DNA of 64,000 nt, from positions 62,001 through 126,000 of the forward strand of contig JAIOXZ010000005.1 in the NCBI GenBank assembly GCA_021741355.1. The letters are read 5' to 3'. The notes beneath the pieces are model-generated. The model had not been told where the DNA came from. It ran no database searches and saw nothing but the letters and a program-made list of their open reading frames with translations. Of this stretch, positions 30,468-38,915 are shown one piece after another. Every line of letters begins with the position of its first letter. Position 1 is the stretch's first letter. Made by a program: the position numbers and the translations under genes. Origin of the DNA: Caulobacter sp. Its GTDB lineage: Bacteria > Pseudomonadota > Alphaproteobacteria > Caulobacterales > Caulobacteraceae.

Positions 30468-31082
30468 ATGCGCACGTTCGTCCTCGCCGCCACAATCCTG
30501 GTTCCCTGTTTCGTCGCTACCGGGGCATCCGGTCAGCAGACGCAGCAGACGCCGCCGCAGGTGCAGACCACCGACCAGATCAACCGCGGCAGCGTCACCG
30601 GCGCCGTCTCCGCGCCGATGCGCGATCTCAATCTTCTCCGCTCGAAGATCCCGCCGGTGCTGCTCGCGGCGCTGGAAGATCCCTACAAGCGGCCCAGGCC
30701 GGCCACCTGCAGCGAGCTGATCTCGCTCCTGCGGCCGCTGAACGAGGCTCTGGGCGCCGATATCGACGAGCCGGACTCGGCCGACGACCGGGCGCTGATC
30801 GCCAAGGGCAAGGACGCCGCCGGCGACACGGCGCTGGGCCTGGTGGCCTCCGCGGCCCAGGACCTGATCCCGCTGCGGGGCTGGGTGCGCAAGCTGACCG
30901 GCGCCGAACAGCACGACAAGCTGGTGCGTTCGGCAATCATCGCCGGCGGGATTCGCCGGGCCTATCTGAAGGGTCTGGGCGAGGCCAGGGGCTGTAACCC
31001 GCCAGCCACGCCCACGCATGTGAAGTCCGAGATTCCGCCCGCGCCGCCCAAGCGGAAGGGGCCGAGGTTCCCGATTCGCTAG
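30468..31082 (+). CDS. Secreted hypothetical protein
   Basis: 204 residues with a Sec signal peptide (RTFVLAATILVPCFVATGASG, cleavage before QQTQQ). The mature part has a predicted helical middle (MRDLNLLRSKIPPVLLAALEDPY, CSELISLLRPLNEALG), a motif DDRALIAKGKDAAGDTALGLVASAAQDLIPLRGWVRKLTGAEQHDK often annotated as a conserved hypothetical of Caulobacterales and Sphingomonadales, and a basic proline-rich tail. Function unknown; two cysteines could form a disulfide. Monocistronic and convergent with tgt. Confidence 0.8.
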   Translation: MRTFVLAATILVPCFVATGASGQQTQQTPPQVQTTDQINRGSVTGAVSAPMRDLNLLRSKIPPVLLAALEDPYKRPRPATCSELISLLRPLNEALGADIDEPDSADDRALIAKGKDAAGDTALGLVASAAQDLIPLRGWVRKLTGAEQHDKLVRSAIIAGGIRRAYLKGLGEARGCNPPATPTHVKSEIPPAPPKRKGPRFPIR

Positions 31083-31090
31083 GGACCCGA

Positions 31091-31176
31091 GGGGACATGT
31101 ACCGCAGGTACGTGTCCCCTAACCGCGTCACCTCTGACTCTGGATTGGGGGGCACGTACCTGCGGTACATGTCCCC
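31091..31176. repeat. Pair of GGGGACAYGTAC palindromes (REP-like)
   Basis: Units at 31091-31119 and 31148-31176 between the convergent secreted-protein gene and tgt. The second unit carries one base change (GGGGGCACGTACC). Its outer border provides the tgt stop codon: the TAG at 31178-31176 (minus strand) runs straight into the GGGGACATG of the unit. Confidence 0.85.
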
Positions 31177-32285
31177 TATTGCAGGCCCGCCTTGAAATCG
31201 CGGCGGAAGGCCTCGAACCGACCCTCGGCGATGGCCGCGCGCATGGCGGCGGTCAGGGCCTGGAAGAAGGCGATGTTGTGCCAGCTCAGCAGCACCTGGC
31301 CGAGGATCTCCTCGGACCGGATCAGGTGGTGCAGATAGGCCTTCGAGTAGCCGCTGCTGGCCGGACAGGCGCTGGTCTCGTCCAGCGGCGTGTCGTCCTC
31401 GGCGAAGCGGGCATTCTTCATGTTCAGCGGCCCTGACCAGGTCCAGGCCTGGCCATGGCGGCCCGAACGGGTCGGCAGGACACAGTCGAACATGTCCACG
31501 CCCCGCGCCACCGCCTCGACCAGGTCGATCGGCTTTCCGACGCCCATCAGGTAGCGCGGACGGTCGGCAGGCAGCATGGCGGGCGCGTAGTCGAGCACCT
31601 CACACATCGCCTCATGCCCCTCGCCCACCGCCAGGCCGCCGATGGCGTAGCCGTCAAAGCCTGTCTCGGTCAGGCGTTCCGACGACTCGCGCCGCAGGTT
31701 CTCGAAGGTCGAACCCTGCTGGATGCCGAACAGGGCCTGGCTTTCACGCTCGCCGAAGGCGGCCTTTGACCGCGCGCCCCAGCGGGCCGAGAGCTCCATG
31801 CCCTGCCGGGCGCGCGCTTCCTCGGCCGGCCAGGCGACGCATTCGTCCAGCTGCATGACGATGTCGCTACCCAGCAGGTCGGCCTGGATCTCCATCGACC
31901 GCTCGGGAGTCAGGACATGCTTGCTGCCATCCAGATGGCTGGCGAAGGTCACCGCCTCCTCGGTGACCTTGCTGATCCCCGACAGGCTCATGACCTGGAA
32001 GCCGCCGCTGTCGGTGAGGATCGGTTTGTCCCAGCGCATGAAGCGGTGCAGGCCGCCCAGCCGCTTCACCCGCTCGGCGCTCGGCCGAAGCATCAGGTGA
32101 TAGGTGTTGCCCAGCAGGATGTCGGCGCCGGTCTGGGCGACCTGGTCGACCGTCAGGGCCTTCACCGTTCCCGCCGTGCCGACGGGCATGAAGGCCGGCG
32201 TGCGGATGTCGCCACGCGGCGTCTTCAGGACGCCGGTGCGGGCCGCGCCGTCTGTGGCGGAGATGTCGAAGGGAAAGGTCGCCAA
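31176..32285 (-). CDS. tgt: tRNA-guanine (queuine) transglycosylase
   Basis: 369 residues, TIM-barrel Tgt that exchanges guanine-34 for preQ1 in GUN-anticodon tRNAs. Catalytic landmarks: [13 protein letters not shown] (general base aspartate), [23 protein letters not shown], and [17 protein letters not shown] (nucleophilic aspartate, recognition loop). No ATG lies near the start; a TTG at 32285 with GGA nine bases upstream is taken. Striking: the zinc-site consensus CxCxxC is here S-A-C-P-A-S (context [20 protein letters not shown]), so only one of three ligand cysteines remains; the histidine (SWHNIAFF) is kept. Separated from queA by a 130-base repeat-bearing spacer. Confidence 0.94.
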   Translation of the reverse strand: MATFPFDISATDGAARTGVLKTPRGDIRTPAFMPVGTAGTVKALTVDQVAQTGADILLGNTYHLMLRPSAERVKRLGGLHRFMRWDKPILTDSGGFQVMSLSGISKVTEEAVTFASHLDGSKHVLTPERSMEIQADLLGSDIVMQLDECVAWPAEEARARQGMELSARWGARSKAAFGERESQALFGIQQGSTFENLRRESSERLTETGFDGYAIGGLAVGEGHEAMCEVLDYAPAMLPADRPRYLMGVGKPIDLVEAVARGVDMFDCVLPTRSGRHGQAWTWSGPLNMKNARFAEDDTPLDETSACPASSGYSKAYLHHLIRSEEILGQVLLSWHNIAFFQALTAAMRAAIAEGRFEAFRRDFKAGLQ

Positions 32286-32305
32286 TTTTGTTCCAGCAAC
32301 AACCT

Positions 32306-32403
32306 TGTCATCCCGGACGGCCCGCAGGGGCGATCCGGGACCCAGATATGATCCAAGCCGAATCTGGGTCCCGGCTCTCCGCTACGCTGCGGCCGGGATG
32401 ACA
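32306..32403. repeat. Nested palindromic intergenic repeat (TCATCCCGG type)
   Basis: The left arm, 32306-32349, begins TGTCATCCCGGACGG and ends GATCCGGGACCCAGATAT; the right arm, 32361-32403, runs AATCTGGGTCCCGGCTC to GGCCGGGATGACA. They pair to a long hairpin in the queA-tgt spacer. This TCATCCCGG...CCGGGATGA element is widespread between alphaproteobacterial genes. Confidence 0.8.
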
Positions 32404-32415
32404 GTGAGAGTGAAT

Positions 32416-33510
32416 TCAGTCGGCGCGGAATAGCAGGCTTGAATCCCCGTAGGAATAGAAGCGGTAGCCGGTGGCGACCGCATGCGCGTAGGCGGCCTTC
32501 ATCGTCTCGAACCCGCTGAAGGCGCTGACCAGCATGAACAGCGTCGATTTCGGCAGGTGGAAGTTGGTCATCAGCACGTCCGCCGCGCGGAAGCGATAGC
32601 CAGGCGTTATGAAGATCGCCGTCTCCCCGGTCCAGGGCTTGATCACCCCTTCCGGCGTTGCGGCGCTCTCCAGCAGACGCAGCGAGGTGGTGCCGACGCA
32701 GACGATCCGGCCGCCCGCGGCGCGCACCGCATTCAGCGCTGCGGCGGTCTGCACGGACACTTCCCCGTACTCGGCGTGCATCCGATGGTCGTCGGTGTCC
32801 TCGACCTTCATCGGCAGGAAGGTGCCGGCGCCGACGTGCAGGGTGACGAAGTGCTGCGACACGCCTGCCGCCGTCAGCCGCGCCAAAAGGTCCGGCGTGA
32901 AGTGCAGCCCCGCCGTCGGCGCCGCGACCGAGCCGTCCTCGCGCGCGTAGACGGTCTGGTAGTCGGCCCGGTCCTGCTCGTCCTCGGGCCTCTTCGCGGC
33001 GATGTAGGGCGGCAGGGGCATATGGCCCCGGGTGTTGATGGCGATGTCGAGATCGGGGCCCGACAGGTCGAAGGCCAGCTCGACCTCGCCGCCCTCGGCC
33101 TTGGCCACCAGGGTCGCGTCGAGCGCGGCACCCTCGCAGGCCCGGTCGGCCGACGTTCCGAAGCGCACGCGGTCGCCGACCTTCAAACGCTTGCCGGGGC
33201 GCATGAAGGCGCTCCAGCGATCCGGTCCAAGACGTTTGTGCAGGGTCGCCTCGACCGCCACGGCATGACCGTCGCCGCCGCCCTCCGCGCGCGCCTCGCG
33301 CAGACCGTCGAGCCGCGCCGGGATCACCCGCGTATCGTTGAACACCAGCGCGTCGCCCGCCCGCAGCAGCGACGGAAGGTCGCCGACGGTCAGGTCCGCC
33401 AGCCCCTCCCCGGGCCGCACCACGAGCAGCTTCGCCGCCTCTCGGGGCGTGACGGGCCGCAGGGCGATGAGGTCTTCGGGCAGGTCAAAGTCGAAATCGG
33501 CGACGCGCAT
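32416..33510 (-). CDS. queA: S-adenosylmethionine:tRNA ribosyltransferase-isomerase
   Basis: 364 residues, the normal QueA length. It transfers the ribosyl part of SAM to preQ1-34 in tRNA to give epoxyqueuosine, the step after Tgt. Landmarks: [67 protein letters not shown] and the C-terminal [12 protein letters not shown]. The ATG at 33510 is the family start. queA-tgt order is conserved in alphaproteobacteria. It diverges from the lipoprotein gene 99 bases away. Confidence 0.97.
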   Translation of the reverse strand: MRVADFDFDLPEDLIALRPVTPREAAKLLVVRPGEGLADLTVGDLPSLLRAGDALVFNDTRVIPARLDGLREARAEGGGDGHAVAVEATLHKRLGPDRWSAFMRPGKRLKVGDRVRFGTSADRACEGAALDATLVAKAEGGEVELAFDLSGPDLDIAINTRGHMPLPPYIAAKRPEDEQDRADYQTVYAREDGSVAAPTAGLHFTPDLLARLTAAGVSQHFVTLHVGAGTFLPMKVEDTDDHRMHAEYGEVSVQTAAALNAVRAAGGRIVCVGTTSLRLLESAATPEGVIKPWTGETAIFITPGYRFRAADVLMTNFHLPKSTLFMLVSAFSGFETMKAAYAHAVATGYRFYSYGDSSLLFRAD

Positions 33511-33609
33511 GGTGGCGGAAGCGCCACGCCCGCGCCTTCCCGTCAAGCGCCCGATGGACAAACCCGGTTCGGCGTGGCGTTGATGCGCCGAGCAATTCAG
33601 GGGATTTCC

Positions 33610-34221
33610 ATGCGCCACCGGACCCTCGTCCTGGCCGCCGCCGTGCTGGCCGTGACCGCCGCAGGCTGTAACCGCAAGCCTGAGCAGCAGGCCGAGGCCC
33701 CGGCCGCGCCGGTCGCGCCAGCGCCGCCGCCCGCGCCCGTCGCGCCGCCTCTGGCCGTCGCGGACGGCTATCGCCACCAGGCGGGACTTGACGCCTCCGG
33801 CTACTATCTCAGCCCTTCCAACTTCAAGGTCGGGGCCTACCAGTTCTCGCACCTGGCCATCGGCGCCCCGAGCGACTTCCAGACCTGGGAGAAGGGCGAT
33901 CGCGCGTCGACTTTCGGCCCGATCCTGATCTCGTTTGACGACACCACCAGCCCGCTGGTCTCCAACGAACTGGGCGGCGAGGGCCACGCCGTCTCGGTGC
34001 GCGTGCTGCCCGACGCCTACAGTTTCGACGCCGGCAAACTGACCTTCCGCGGCCGCGATCCGAAGCTGGGTGACGTGGTGTTCGTCGGCGCCTTCGACCA
34101 GGCCGCCCTGGCCAGGGCCCGCGCGGAGGGATCCACCCAGGCGACCGTGCTGACCGGCGACCTGAAGGTCGGCGACCAGCCGGCGCGTAAGGTCGCCCTT
34201 ACCTATTTCGTTGGTGACTGA
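33610..34221 (+). CDS. Putative lipoprotein, unknown function
   Basis: 203 residues with a lipoprotein-type signal ([15 protein letters not shown], cysteine at about residue 20) followed by an alanine/proline-rich linker and a compact domain from [15 protein letters not shown] to [12 protein letters not shown]. The ATG at 33610 has GGGGA eight bases upstream. No family is recognised. It is divergent from queA and in the same direction as, and 42 bases before, the EEP-family gene, so the two may be cotranscribed. Confidence 0.8.
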   Translation: MRHRTLVLAAAVLAVTAAGCNRKPEQQAEAPAAPVAPAPPPAPVAPPLAVADGYRHQAGLDASGYYLSPSNFKVGAYQFSHLAIGAPSDFQTWEKGDRASTFGPILISFDDTTSPLVSNELGGEGHAVSVRVLPDAYSFDAGKLTFRGRDPKLGDVVFVGAFDQAALARARAEGSTQATVLTGDLKVGDQPARKVALTYFVGD

Positions 34222-34263
34222 ACCTGCACAGGGCCTGCATGGGGCTCGTGCTAGATCAGGGAC

Positions 34264-35250
34264 GTGACAACGATTCTCCGCGTTCTTGCCGAGCTCCTGC
34301 GCGCCTTCGCCCTGCTGATGGCGGCGGGTCTGTCCCTGCCTGCGCTGGCGGCGCAGGGCGGGCGGTTCAGTGACCGGCTGGATGTCCTGACCCATTTCAC
34401 GCCGATCTGGCTGGCCGGTCTGATCGTTGCGGCCGTGCTCTGGGCGATCACGGGGCGGCAAGGACGGACGACGCCGGTGCTGGCCCTGATCGGCACGCTA
34501 TCGGCCCTGACCCTGATGATCCCGGAATGGAGTGCGGCAAGCGCCAGGACCGGCGGCAAGGTCGATGGCGAGACGCTGAAGATCGTTCAGTTCAACCTCT
34601 GGGGTCTCAACCGCGATCCCGGCGCCACGGCCCGCTGGATCCTCGCGACCGATCCCGACATCGTGGTCATCGAGGAGGGCTCCGGCCGCCCGCAGGTCGT
34701 GCTGCGGGCGCTCAAGACTCGATACCCCCATCAGACGACCTGCGCTGAACCTTCACCCTGCTCGACGATGATACTGGCGAAGCGGCGCCCGATTTCCGAG
34801 GGAGGCCTGTCCACGGCCCTCTCCGGCGCCGAGCTCCCCGGGGCCTGGGCGACCTTTGCGGACTCCAGGGGGCCGTTCACCGTCGTCGGGGTCCACTACA
34901 CCTGGCCCTGGCCGGCCGGTCCGCAACAGCAGCAGACGCTCCGGCTGGCGAAGGTGATCGAGGGCTTTCCCAAGGATCGGTTGATCGTCGCGGGGGATTT
35001 CAATTCGACGCCGTGGTCGTTCTCCCTCCGGCGTCAGGATCGTCTCTTCGGCCTGGAACGGCGAACGCGGGCAATCGCCAGCTGGCCGGCAGGCGATTTC
35101 ACGCGCCTGCACTTCGCGATTCCCGTGCCGCTGCTGCCGATTGACCACGTCTACGCCGGGACGGCCTGGCGGACGGTGGATGTCCGTCGGGGACCGTTGC
35201 TGGGATCGGATCACTATCCGGTCGTGATCACCCTGGCGCCGGCGGGCTGA
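34264..35250 (+). CDS. Membrane endonuclease/exonuclease/phosphatase family protein
   Basis: 328 residues with a GTG start. Three hydrophobic segments in the first 100 residues ([49 protein letters not shown]) are followed by an EEP (DNase I-like) domain: [19 protein letters not shown] (metal-binding glutamate), [20 protein letters not shown] and GSDHYPVVI (catalytic Asp-His). The active site probably faces the periplasm. Substrate is not evident; such proteins include nucleases, phosphodiesterases and phospholipases. Its last 23 bases overlap the convergent HD-domain gene. Confidence 0.9.
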   Translation: MTTILRVLAELLRAFALLMAAGLSLPALAAQGGRFSDRLDVLTHFTPIWLAGLIVAAVLWAITGRQGRTTPVLALIGTLSALTLMIPEWSAASARTGGKVDGETLKIVQFNLWGLNRDPGATARWILATDPDIVVIEEGSGRPQVVLRALKTRYPHQTTCAEPSPCSTMILAKRRPISEGGLSTALSGAELPGAWATFADSRGPFTVVGVHYTWPWPAGPQQQQTLRLAKVIEGFPKDRLIVAGDFNSTPWSFSLRRQDRLFGLERRTRAIASWPAGDFTRLHFAIPVPLLPIDHVYAGTAWRTVDVRRGPLLGSDHYPVVITLAPAG

Positions 35251-35821
35251 CTCCTCGATCAGCCCCGACAAGCCCGGCGATCTCGCGGGCGATGTTGGCG
35301 CGCGCGCGACCTTCCAGCCGGGCGCGGAAGGCCGGTTCCGGATAGATGACATCGGCATCGAGGAAGGCCTGCATCACCCGGGCCCGGCCGGCGCGGAAGG
35401 CCGGCTCGGGAACGAAGCCGTACTCCTCCCGCACGCCCGCTGCGTAGGCGTCATAGGCCTCCGGGTCGCCCCCCAGCACGGCCAGATCGATTGAGACCAG
35501 CAACGCGCCGAGGCGGTCGTCCGGGGAAACCGTGTGCCCCTTGGTCAGCAGGATCAGCCGCGCGACCTCGTCCGCGACCGCCGCCGGCTCGCCCAGCGCA
35601 GCGAGGTCCTGCTGCGCCATCCGGGCGCTGACGGCCTCGTTGTCAGGGCGCGTCGGATCGTAGACGGCGTCGTGCCACCAGATGGCGTACTCCAGCAGCC
35701 GCCGATCCTGGGCCGACAGGCCTTCGACGCCCGCCAGGATCTCCAGACAGGCTTCGATATGCGCCCGCGAATGATAGCGCCGGTGCGGTTCCGCATAGGC
35801 TGCTTCAAGCGCGGGCGTCAT
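35228..35821 (-). CDS. HD-domain metal-dependent phosphohydrolase-like protein
   Basis: 197 residues resembling the predicted metal-dependent HD superfamily proteins (COG4339 type). Metal ligands are visible: YHSRAHI (histidine), AIWWHDAVYDP (the HD pair) and LLVSIDLAVLGG (final aspartate). The first 10 residues with the arrangement LEAAYAEPHRRYHSRAHIEACL are typical. Substrate unknown. It is the last gene of the long gyrA-coaD-cyclophilin minus-strand run, starting four bases after the cyclophilin gene. Confidence 0.88.
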   Translation of the reverse strand: MTPALEAAYAEPHRRYHSRAHIEACLEILAGVEGLSAQDRRLLEYAIWWHDAVYDPTRPDNEAVSARMAQQDLAALGEPAAVADEVARLILLTKGHTVSPDDRLGALLVSIDLAVLGGDPEAYDAYAAGVREEYGFVPEPAFRAGRARVMQAFLDADVIYPEPAFRARLEGRARANIAREIAGLVGADRGVSPPAPG

Positions 35822-35825
35822 CGCC

Positions 35826-36293
<468 letters not shown>

Positions 36294-36297
36294 GGTT

Positions 36298-37131
36298 TCA
36301 GTTCACTTCCACAGGGATGTTGACGTCGCAGAGCGAGAAATCCGCGCCCTTCAGCTTGCGGACCCGCTTGATCTCGGCCTTGAACCAGGCTCCGGCGGGG
36401 TCGATCACCCGCACCGTCGGTCGTTCGGCGGCGGGTATATCGGCCAGAACGCGCACGCGGTCCATCCGATCCTGCGGCGCGGCCACCGGTTCACCGGTCT
36501 TGATCGCCCGGATCGCGTCCAGGCCGCTGATCACGCGACCAAAGGCGGTGTAGCGCTTGTCGAGCGACTGATAGGGCTGGCGCATCAGGAAGAACTGGCT
36601 GTTGGCGCTGTCGGGATTGTCGTCACGCGCCATGCCGACCACGCCCGGACAGTAGCTGCCCCAGGTCGCGACCTTTCCGTCCTGGGTCATGTCGTGCCAG
36701 CTCCAGCCCTGGCCGACCACCGGCAGCGACTTGAGGAAGCCCTCGTCCGTGCCCCAGGGGCTGGCGGCGACCACCACGCCCGAAGCGGCGTCGCGGCGGA
36801 AGGTGAACTCGGCCTTCAGGTCGGGCAGGTCCGTAGCGCCCTCCCCCGTATCCTTGGGATCACCGGTCTGGGCCATGAAGCGGTCGATGACGCGGAAGAA
36901 GGTCCGGCCATCATACGTTCCCTTGCGCGCCAGCACCTTGAGCCGCTCGACGTGGCCGGGCGCGACCTCCGGAACCAGCTCGACGATGACCCGGCCCCGG
37001 CTGGTGTCGATAACCAGGACGTTCTCTGCGTCCGGCGTACGCCAGTCGGTGGCGGCCGGCGTCCTGGGCTTGGCCAGCGCCGCCGGCGCGGCGGCCGACA
37101 GCAGGGCGGCCAGAACGATCATTGAGCGCAT
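36298..37131 (-). CDS. Peptidyl-prolyl cis-trans isomerase, exported cyclophilin
   Basis: 277 residues with a signal peptide (IVLAALLSAAAPAALAK). Cyclophilin core from VLVIDTSRGRVIVEL to GLDAIRAIKTGEPV. The histidine of the canonical FHR is replaced by Phe (FFRVIDRFMAQTGDPKDTG), although the arginine, Phe and Gln remain; an insertion of about 40 residues (GVVVAASPWGTDEGFLKSLP...) sits before MARDDNPDSANSQFFLM. A C-terminal extension with a lone cysteine follows. Likely periplasmic; it is a paralogue of the gene 13 bases upstream. Confidence 0.93.
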   Translation of the reverse strand: MRSMIVLAALLSAAAPAALAKPRTPAATDWRTPDAENVLVIDTSRGRVIVELVPEVAPGHVERLKVLARKGTYDGRTFFRVIDRFMAQTGDPKDTGEGATDLPDLKAEFTFRRDAASGVVVAASPWGTDEGFLKSLPVVGQGWSWHDMTQDGKVATWGSYCPGVVGMARDDNPDSANSQFFLMRQPYQSLDKRYTAFGRVISGLDAIRAIKTGEPVAAPQDRMDRVRVLADIPAAERPTVRVIDPAGAWFKAEIKRVRKLKGADFSLCDVNIPVEVN

Positions 37132-37144
37132 GGTCGAGGTCTCC

Positions 37145-38011
37145 TCAGCCGATCTTTACGGGGACGGCGATATCGCAGGCTGTCTGGGGGCCCGCGCCGC
37201 CCGCCCTGGCGGTCTCGAGCAACGATTTGAACGACGGGCTGGCGGTGTCCAGCACCTGGACCTTTGGCCGCTCCCCCGCCGGAATGTCAGCCAGCACCCG
37301 AACCTTGAGCATCGTATCGCGCGGCGGCGTCACCGGCTCGCCGGTCTTGATCGCACGCACCGCCTCCAGACCGCTCAACACCCGGCCGAAGGCGGTGTAG
37401 TTGGCGTCGAGCAGCGGATAGGTCTGGCGCATCAGATAAAACTGGCTGTTGGCGGAATCCGGCGGAGCCGCGCGGGCCATGCCCAGGACCCCCGCGCAGA
37501 ACAGCGGCCAGCTGACGACCTTGCCGTCGGCCGAGGCCATCATCATCATCTCGGGCGAGCCGCGCACGGCGAAGCCGTTGATGAACCCGACCTCGGTCGC
37601 CGACATCACCTTCTCGTCCGGGGCCAGGCGGCCGACCGAGGTGAAGCGCAATTCCCTGCCGCGGCGGAAGAGGAACTCCGCCTTCAGGTCCGGCAGGGCG
37701 TCGTTGCCGCCGGTGCCGTCATTCTTCGGATCCCCGGTCTGGGCCATGAAGTCGTCGATGACCCGGAAGAACGTCAGGCCATCATAGAAGCCTTGCCGCG
37801 CAAGGCCACGCACACGCTCGACGTGACCCGGCGCCGCCCAGGGCGCCAACTCCGCGATCACCCGGCCCCGACTGGTGTCGATGACCAGGATGTTCTCCGC
37901 ATCCGGCGTGCGCCAGTCCCCGGCGGGAAAAGCCGGCGTGGTCGTGGCGGCGACGACCGGAGTCGCGACGGAGAGCAGAAGGGCGGCGAGCGCGATCGGC
38001 GCGGATTTCAT
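37145..38011 (-). CDS. Peptidyl-prolyl cis-trans isomerase, exported cyclophilin
   Basis: 288 residues with a signal peptide (IALAALLLSVATPVVAA). The same two-part layout as its downstream paralogue: WRTPDAENILVIDTSRGRV, FFRVIDDFMAQTGDPKNDG, an insertion with EMMMMASADGKVV, MARAAPPDSANSQFYLM and a C-terminal tail ending in a conserved cysteine context (TACDIAVPVKIG). The paralogue pair most likely arose by tandem duplication; the target periplasmic or outer-membrane proteins are unknown. Confidence 0.93.
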   Translation of the reverse strand: MKSAPIALAALLLSVATPVVAATTTPAFPAGDWRTPDAENILVIDTSRGRVIAELAPWAAPGHVERVRGLARQGFYDGLTFFRVIDDFMAQTGDPKNDGTGGNDALPDLKAEFLFRRGRELRFTSVGRLAPDEKVMSATEVGFINGFAVRGSPEMMMMASADGKVVSWPLFCAGVLGMARAAPPDSANSQFYLMRQTYPLLDANYTAFGRVLSGLEAVRAIKTGEPVTPPRDTMLKVRVLADIPAGERPKVQVLDTASPSFKSLLETARAGGAGPQTACDIAVPVKIG

Positions 38012-38038
38012 GCGGTGTCCACTTCCTCGATAGCCCCG

Positions 38039-38407
38039 TCAGCCCGCGTAGAACGCCGCGGCCCGGGCGACAAGCCCCGAGGCATCGAAGCTGAACACCT
38101 CGATCACCTCACAGCCGCGCGCGTGACTGAAATAGCGGATCGCGCCGCCGTCGACGCCGGCCAGAACGTCCAGCAGTTCAAACCGCAGGTCCGGGTACGC
38201 CTTGAAGGCGCCCGACCAGTAGGTCCGCAGCTCGTCCAGCCCTCTGACCTCGCCCGAGGCCTTGCCGAACCGGGCCCGGATGACAGGGCTCTGGAACACC
38301 ACATCCGCCGCGTAGTGCGACAGGATCCGGTCAAGATCGTGAGCGTTCCAGGCTGCGATCCACTCGGCCGCGAAGGCGTGGAGATCAGAGGTCGCCGGAC
38401 CGGTCAG
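38039..38407 (-). CDS. SnoaL-like / nuclear transport factor 2-like protein, apparent CTG start
   Basis: A SnoaL/NTF2-like fold protein of about 122 residues: AAEWIAAWNAHDLDRILSHY, DVVFQSPVI, LRTYWSGAFKAYPDLRFELLDVL, RYFSHARGCEVIEVFSFD. The conserved first helix extends up to the coaD stop codon, but no ATG, GTG or TTG lies in frame before it; the first conventional start (GTG at 38302) would delete that helix. A CTG at 38407-38405 overlaps the coaD TGA as CTGA, exactly where an ATGA overlap would be expected, so I place the start there as inference. Function unknown. Confidence 0.6.
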   Translation of the reverse strand: MTGPATSDLHAFAAEWIAAWNAHDLDRILSHYAADVVFQSPVIRARFGKASGEVRGLDELRTYWSGAFKAYPDLRFELLDVLAGVDGGAIRYFSHARGCEVIEVFSFDASGLVARAAAFYAG

Positions 38408-38898
38408 GCGCGCCCGACCTTGTCCAGCAGCCGCGTGGCCACGCCCGGCGTGACGAATTTGGTGATGTCGCCGCCGAGGATCGCGATTTCCTTGACCAGG
38501 CGGGAGGCCACGGCCTGGTGGCGCGGATCGGCCATCAGGAACACCGTCTCGATCTCCCGATCGAGCTGCTGGTTCATGGCGGTCATCTGGAATTCGTATT
38601 CGAAGTCAGCGACGGCGCGCAGACCGCGCACGATGATGCCGGCATGGACCTCGCGGGCGAAGTGCATCAGCAGCCCCTTGAAGGGCACCACCTCGATCTC
38701 GGCGATCTTCTGGAGATGCGCGGTCTCGTCGCGGACGATCGCCACGCGCTCATCGAGCGAGAACAGCGGCCCCTTGCCTTCATTGATCGCGACGCCGATC
38801 ACCAGCTTGTCCACCAGCTTCACGGCCCGGCCAATGATATCCAGATGACCGTTGGTCATCGGATCAAACGTGCCCGGATAGAGCCCGACTCTCGCCAC
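38404..38898 (-). CDS. coaD: Phosphopantetheine adenylyltransferase
   Basis: 164 residues, the normal CoaD length; it adenylylates 4'-phosphopantetheine in CoA synthesis. The nucleotidyltransferase motif GLYPGTFDPMTNGHLDII is intact, as are the FKGLLMHFA and IVRGLRAVADFEYEFQM segments and the ISSR-like ASRLVKEIA. GTG start at 38898 with AAGGGG upstream. It lies 17 bases after gyrA on the same strand, the conserved alphaproteobacterial order gyrA-coaD-ppi. Confidence 0.97.
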   Translation of the reverse strand: MARVGLYPGTFDPMTNGHLDIIGRAVKLVDKLVIGVAINEGKGPLFSLDERVAIVRDETAHLQKIAEIEVVPFKGLLMHFAREVHAGIIVRGLRAVADFEYEFQMTAMNQQLDREIETVFLMADPRHQAVASRLVKEIAILGGDITKFVTPGVATRLLDKVGRA

Positions 38899-38915
38899 GC
38901 AGTCCCCTTTGCGCC

